Positions 6,148-7,632 of a stretch of 7,632 nucleotides of DNA are shown here, piece after piece. Position 1 is the stretch's first letter. Every line of letters begins with the position of its first letter. The stretch comes from an uncultured Bacilli bacterium (GTDB taxonomy: Bacteria > Bacillota_I > Bacilli_A > RF39 > UBA660). The notes under the pieces are model-generated. The model was not told where the DNA came from, did not search any database, and saw only the letters and a program-made list of their open reading frames with translations. The stretch covers positions 1 through 7,632 of the forward strand of contig CANQHW010000055.1 in NCBI GenBank assembly GCA_947623855.1, read 5' to 3'. The position numbers and the translations under genes were made by a program.

Positions 6148-7045
6148 AAAAGTAACTAATAAAGATATTGTTTTAAATTATTTATTTTTATTAATTCCTT
6201 TAGTATTATTTTCTTGTTATAAAAATGGTTATCTTTTATATAATAAAAACTTAGTAACCTTACTCTATGTCTTTAAACCCTTAATCATGTTTGTTACTTC
6301 TTTAATACTAGCTTTCTTAATAGAACTTATCTATTCTAATATTCAAAAAGTAAGTATATTAAAAACTATGGCAAATAGTTATCTTCCTTTATATGGTGCT
6401 TTATTTTCTCTAATAGTACCAGTAAATATCCATCCTCTTTTATATATCTTCTTATTAATAATTATCTTAATAATCTCTAAATTAGAATTTATTAAAATAA
6501 ATCCTTTAGCTTTTGGAAGAATCCTTTTTATTATAACTTCTTTTATTATAGGTACCTATACTTACTTAAATGTATATGAAGAAAATGTCTTAGTATCCTA
6601 TGACCTATGGGATATCTTACTTGGTAAATCCATCGGAGCTTCTGGTGCTACTAGTATCTTTATCTTAACCATTATCTTCTTTATCTTAATTACTAAAAAT
6701 TATTATAAAAAAGAAATAGCGTTATCTTCTTTTATAACCTTCTTTCTCTTAGATATAACTCTAATTATTATAACCAAAGATCTTACTAAAATAAATCTTT
6801 TAATTGATAGTGAAATAGTCTTTGCTAGTATTCTAATTATCCCTTTATTAACTAAAAGTCCTTATACTAAAATAGGTAAACTAAGTTATGGAATAATAAC
6901 ATCTATTATAGGATTTATAATAAGTAGTTTATTTCTTCCTAAAGAAGGAATTTATATAGCTTGTGCTATTAGTAGTCTTTTTATAAAATATTTTGATATC
7001 TTAGAAGATAAATTACCTAAAAGGAGGTTAAAATTATGCAAGTAG
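6140..7045 (+). CDS. RnfD/NqrB-like integral membrane protein
   Basis: A 301-residue, very hydrophobic protein with about ten predicted membrane segments, recognisable as RnfD-like (NqrB/RnfD family, usually about 310-350 residues). In Rnf complexes RnfD carries covalent FMN and forms part of the membrane electron and ion path. Visible family matches: [12 protein letters not shown] at 119-130 for the family's FNPAxxGRx[19 protein letters not shown] at 156-172 for LWDLFLGNx[23 protein letters not shown] at 238-252 for TDPVTSPxTPKGRLIYGI; and [21 protein letters not shown] at 266-286 for YPEGVAFAILLMNxxxPLID. The loop that usually carries the flavinylated Ser-x-Ala-Thr, before the LWD segment, is short and lacks it. 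An SGAT does occur at 168-171, where relatives have GET. The DPVT aspartate is also missing. It overlaps the RnfC-like gene by 8 nt and queA by 10 nt, and no RnfG, E, A or B gene adjoins it. Ends with TAG. Confidence 0.82.
   Translation: MNKKVTNKDIVLNYLFLLIPLVLFSCYKNGYLLYNKNLVTLLYVFKPLIMFVTSLILAFLIELIYSNIQKVSILKTMANSYLPLYGALFSLIVPVNIHPLLYIFLLIIILIISKLEFIKINPLAFGRILFIITSFIIGTYTYLNVYEENVLVSYDLWDILLGKSIGASGATSIFILTIIFFILITKNYYKKEIALSSFITFFLLDITLIIITKDLTKINLLIDSEIVFASILIIPLLTKSPYTKIGKLSYGIITSIIGFIISSLFLPKEGIYIACAISSLFIKYFDILEDKLPKRRLKLCK
7021..7028 (+). promoter_or_regulatory. queA: Strong queA ribosome binding site within the RnfD-like gene
   Basis: AAGGAGGT lies seven bases before the queA ATG at 7036 and inside the last codons of the preceding gene, where it encodes part of its basic C-terminus. 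It is a near-perfect Shine-Dalgarno sequence and fixes the queA start, although that makes the two genes overlap by 10 nt. Confidence 0.85.
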
Positions 7046-7632
7046 AAGATTTTAATTATGATTTACCCGATAGATTAATTGCTCAAACACCTTTAAAAAA
7101 CCGTTCTGAATCCCGTTTATTAGTCTTAGATAAAGAAACCGGAAGTATTACACATACGAAGTTTTATAATATCCTAGATTATCTTCATAAAGGGGATGTC
7201 CTAGTAATAAATGATACTAAAGTTATCCCTGCTCGTCTTATTGGAGAAAAAGAAGATACTAAAGCCCATATTGAATTATTATTACTTAAAAATATTGAAG
7301 GAGATCTATGGGAATGTTTATCTCGTCCTCAAAAAAGATTACATCTAAATACTATTATTTCTTTTGGTAATGGTTTATTAAAAGCCCAAGTTATCGAAAT
7401 TAAAGAAGAAGGTATCGTCTTAGTTAAATTATTATACCAAGGTATTTTAATGGAAATATTAGATAAACTAGGTAAAATGCCTCTACCTCCGTATATTAAA
7501 GAAGAACTTCAAGATAACAATCGTTATCAAACTGTTTATGCTAAAAATATTGGTAGCGCCGCCGCACCCACTGCTGGATTACACTTTACAGAAGAATTAT
7601 TAAATAAAATAAAAGAGAAAGGTATTATTATT
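7036..7632 (+). CDS. queA: S-adenosylmethionine:tRNA ribosyltransferase-isomerase, 3'-truncated by window edge
   Basis: QueA transfers and isomerises the ribosyl part of S-adenosylmethionine onto preQ1 at position 34 of GUN-anticodon tRNAs, giving epoxyqueuosine in the queuosine pathway. The visible 199 residues are the N-terminal part of a protein of about 340. Diagnostic segments: [23 protein letters not shown] at the N-terminus; [18 protein letters not shown] near residues 54-71; ELLLLKN and WECLSRP in the mid-region; LPPYIK; and [13 protein letters not shown] near 173-185, the hallmark near the active site. The frame is open to the last base, so the stop lies outside the window. The gene overlaps the end of the RnfD-like gene by 10 nt and probably depends on the upstream uvrC operon promoter; I see no separate promoter. 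In many Bacillota tgt follows queA, which cannot be seen here. Confidence 0.97.
   Translation, partial: MQVEDFNYDLPDRLIAQTPLKNRSESRLLVLDKETGSITHTKFYNILDYLHKGDVLVINDTKVIPARLIGEKEDTKAHIELLLLKNIEGDLWECLSRPQKRLHLNTIISFGNGLLKAQVIEIKEEGIVLVKLLYQGILMEILDKLGKMPLPPYIKEELQDNNRYQTVYAKNIGSAAAPTAGLHFTEELLNKIKEKGIII

Noticed and set aside
1..7632. CRISPR array, tRNA or rRNA gene, insertion sequence or phage genes
   Set aside because: No repeat-spacer pattern, no transposase or integrase motifs and no tRNA-like cloverleaf were seen; nearly every base is in a gene or a short promoter/terminator gap.
1..7632. Mycoplasma-type genetic code (TGA = Trp)
   Set aside because: Tryptophan positions in conserved motifs use TGG, and no conserved gene needs TGA readthrough to reach full length.

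Overview
The window comes from a very AT-rich bacterial genome with strong AAGGAGGT-type ribosome binding sites, TTA-dominated leucine codons and short, tightly packed genes. These traits point to a low-GC Bacillota/Bacilli lineage. Tryptophan is encoded by TGG and no gene ends in TGA (five TAA and one TAG), so there is no sign of the Mycoplasma TGA=Trp code. A small-genome, uncultured gut Bacilli of the RF39 kind is my best guess. That is inference from composition, gene content and the surface-protein C-terminus, not a proven assignment.

Layout. (1) Bases 1-1836 hold the 3' two thirds of valS (valyl-tRNA synthetase). (2) Bases 1893-2756 hold a gene with its own promoter for an exported, very acidic, cysteine-paired surface protein. 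It ends in a PxTG-like motif, a membrane helix and a basic tail. (3) On the minus strand, 2779-3126 encodes a one-domain YigZ/IMPACT-family protein. It converges on the surface-protein gene across a single shared bidirectional terminator. (4) From a divergent promoter region (about 3139-3180), a plus-strand operon runs to the window end: uvrC, an RnfC-like iron-sulfur protein, an RnfD-like membrane protein and the 5' part of queA. Within it the gene junctions are +1 nt, -8 nt and -10 nt, so translational coupling is likely. No stretch longer than about 75 bases lacks a gene.

How the genes relate. valS, uvrC and queA are housekeeping genes for translation, nucleotide excision repair and tRNA queuosine modification. 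The unusual part is the RnfC/RnfD-like pair between uvrC and queA. Rnf complexes normally have six subunits (RnfABCDGE) that couple ferredoxin and NADH redox to ion transport. Here only C- and D-like genes are present, directly flanked by unrelated genes. The RnfC-like protein keeps both [4Fe-4S] cysteine sets but has lost the glycine-rich NADH/FMN-binding motifs. The RnfD-like protein has an SGAT tetrapeptide, but at a different place from the usual covalent-flavin site. This looks like a reduced or repurposed membrane electron-transfer module and is the strongest candidate here for something undescribed.
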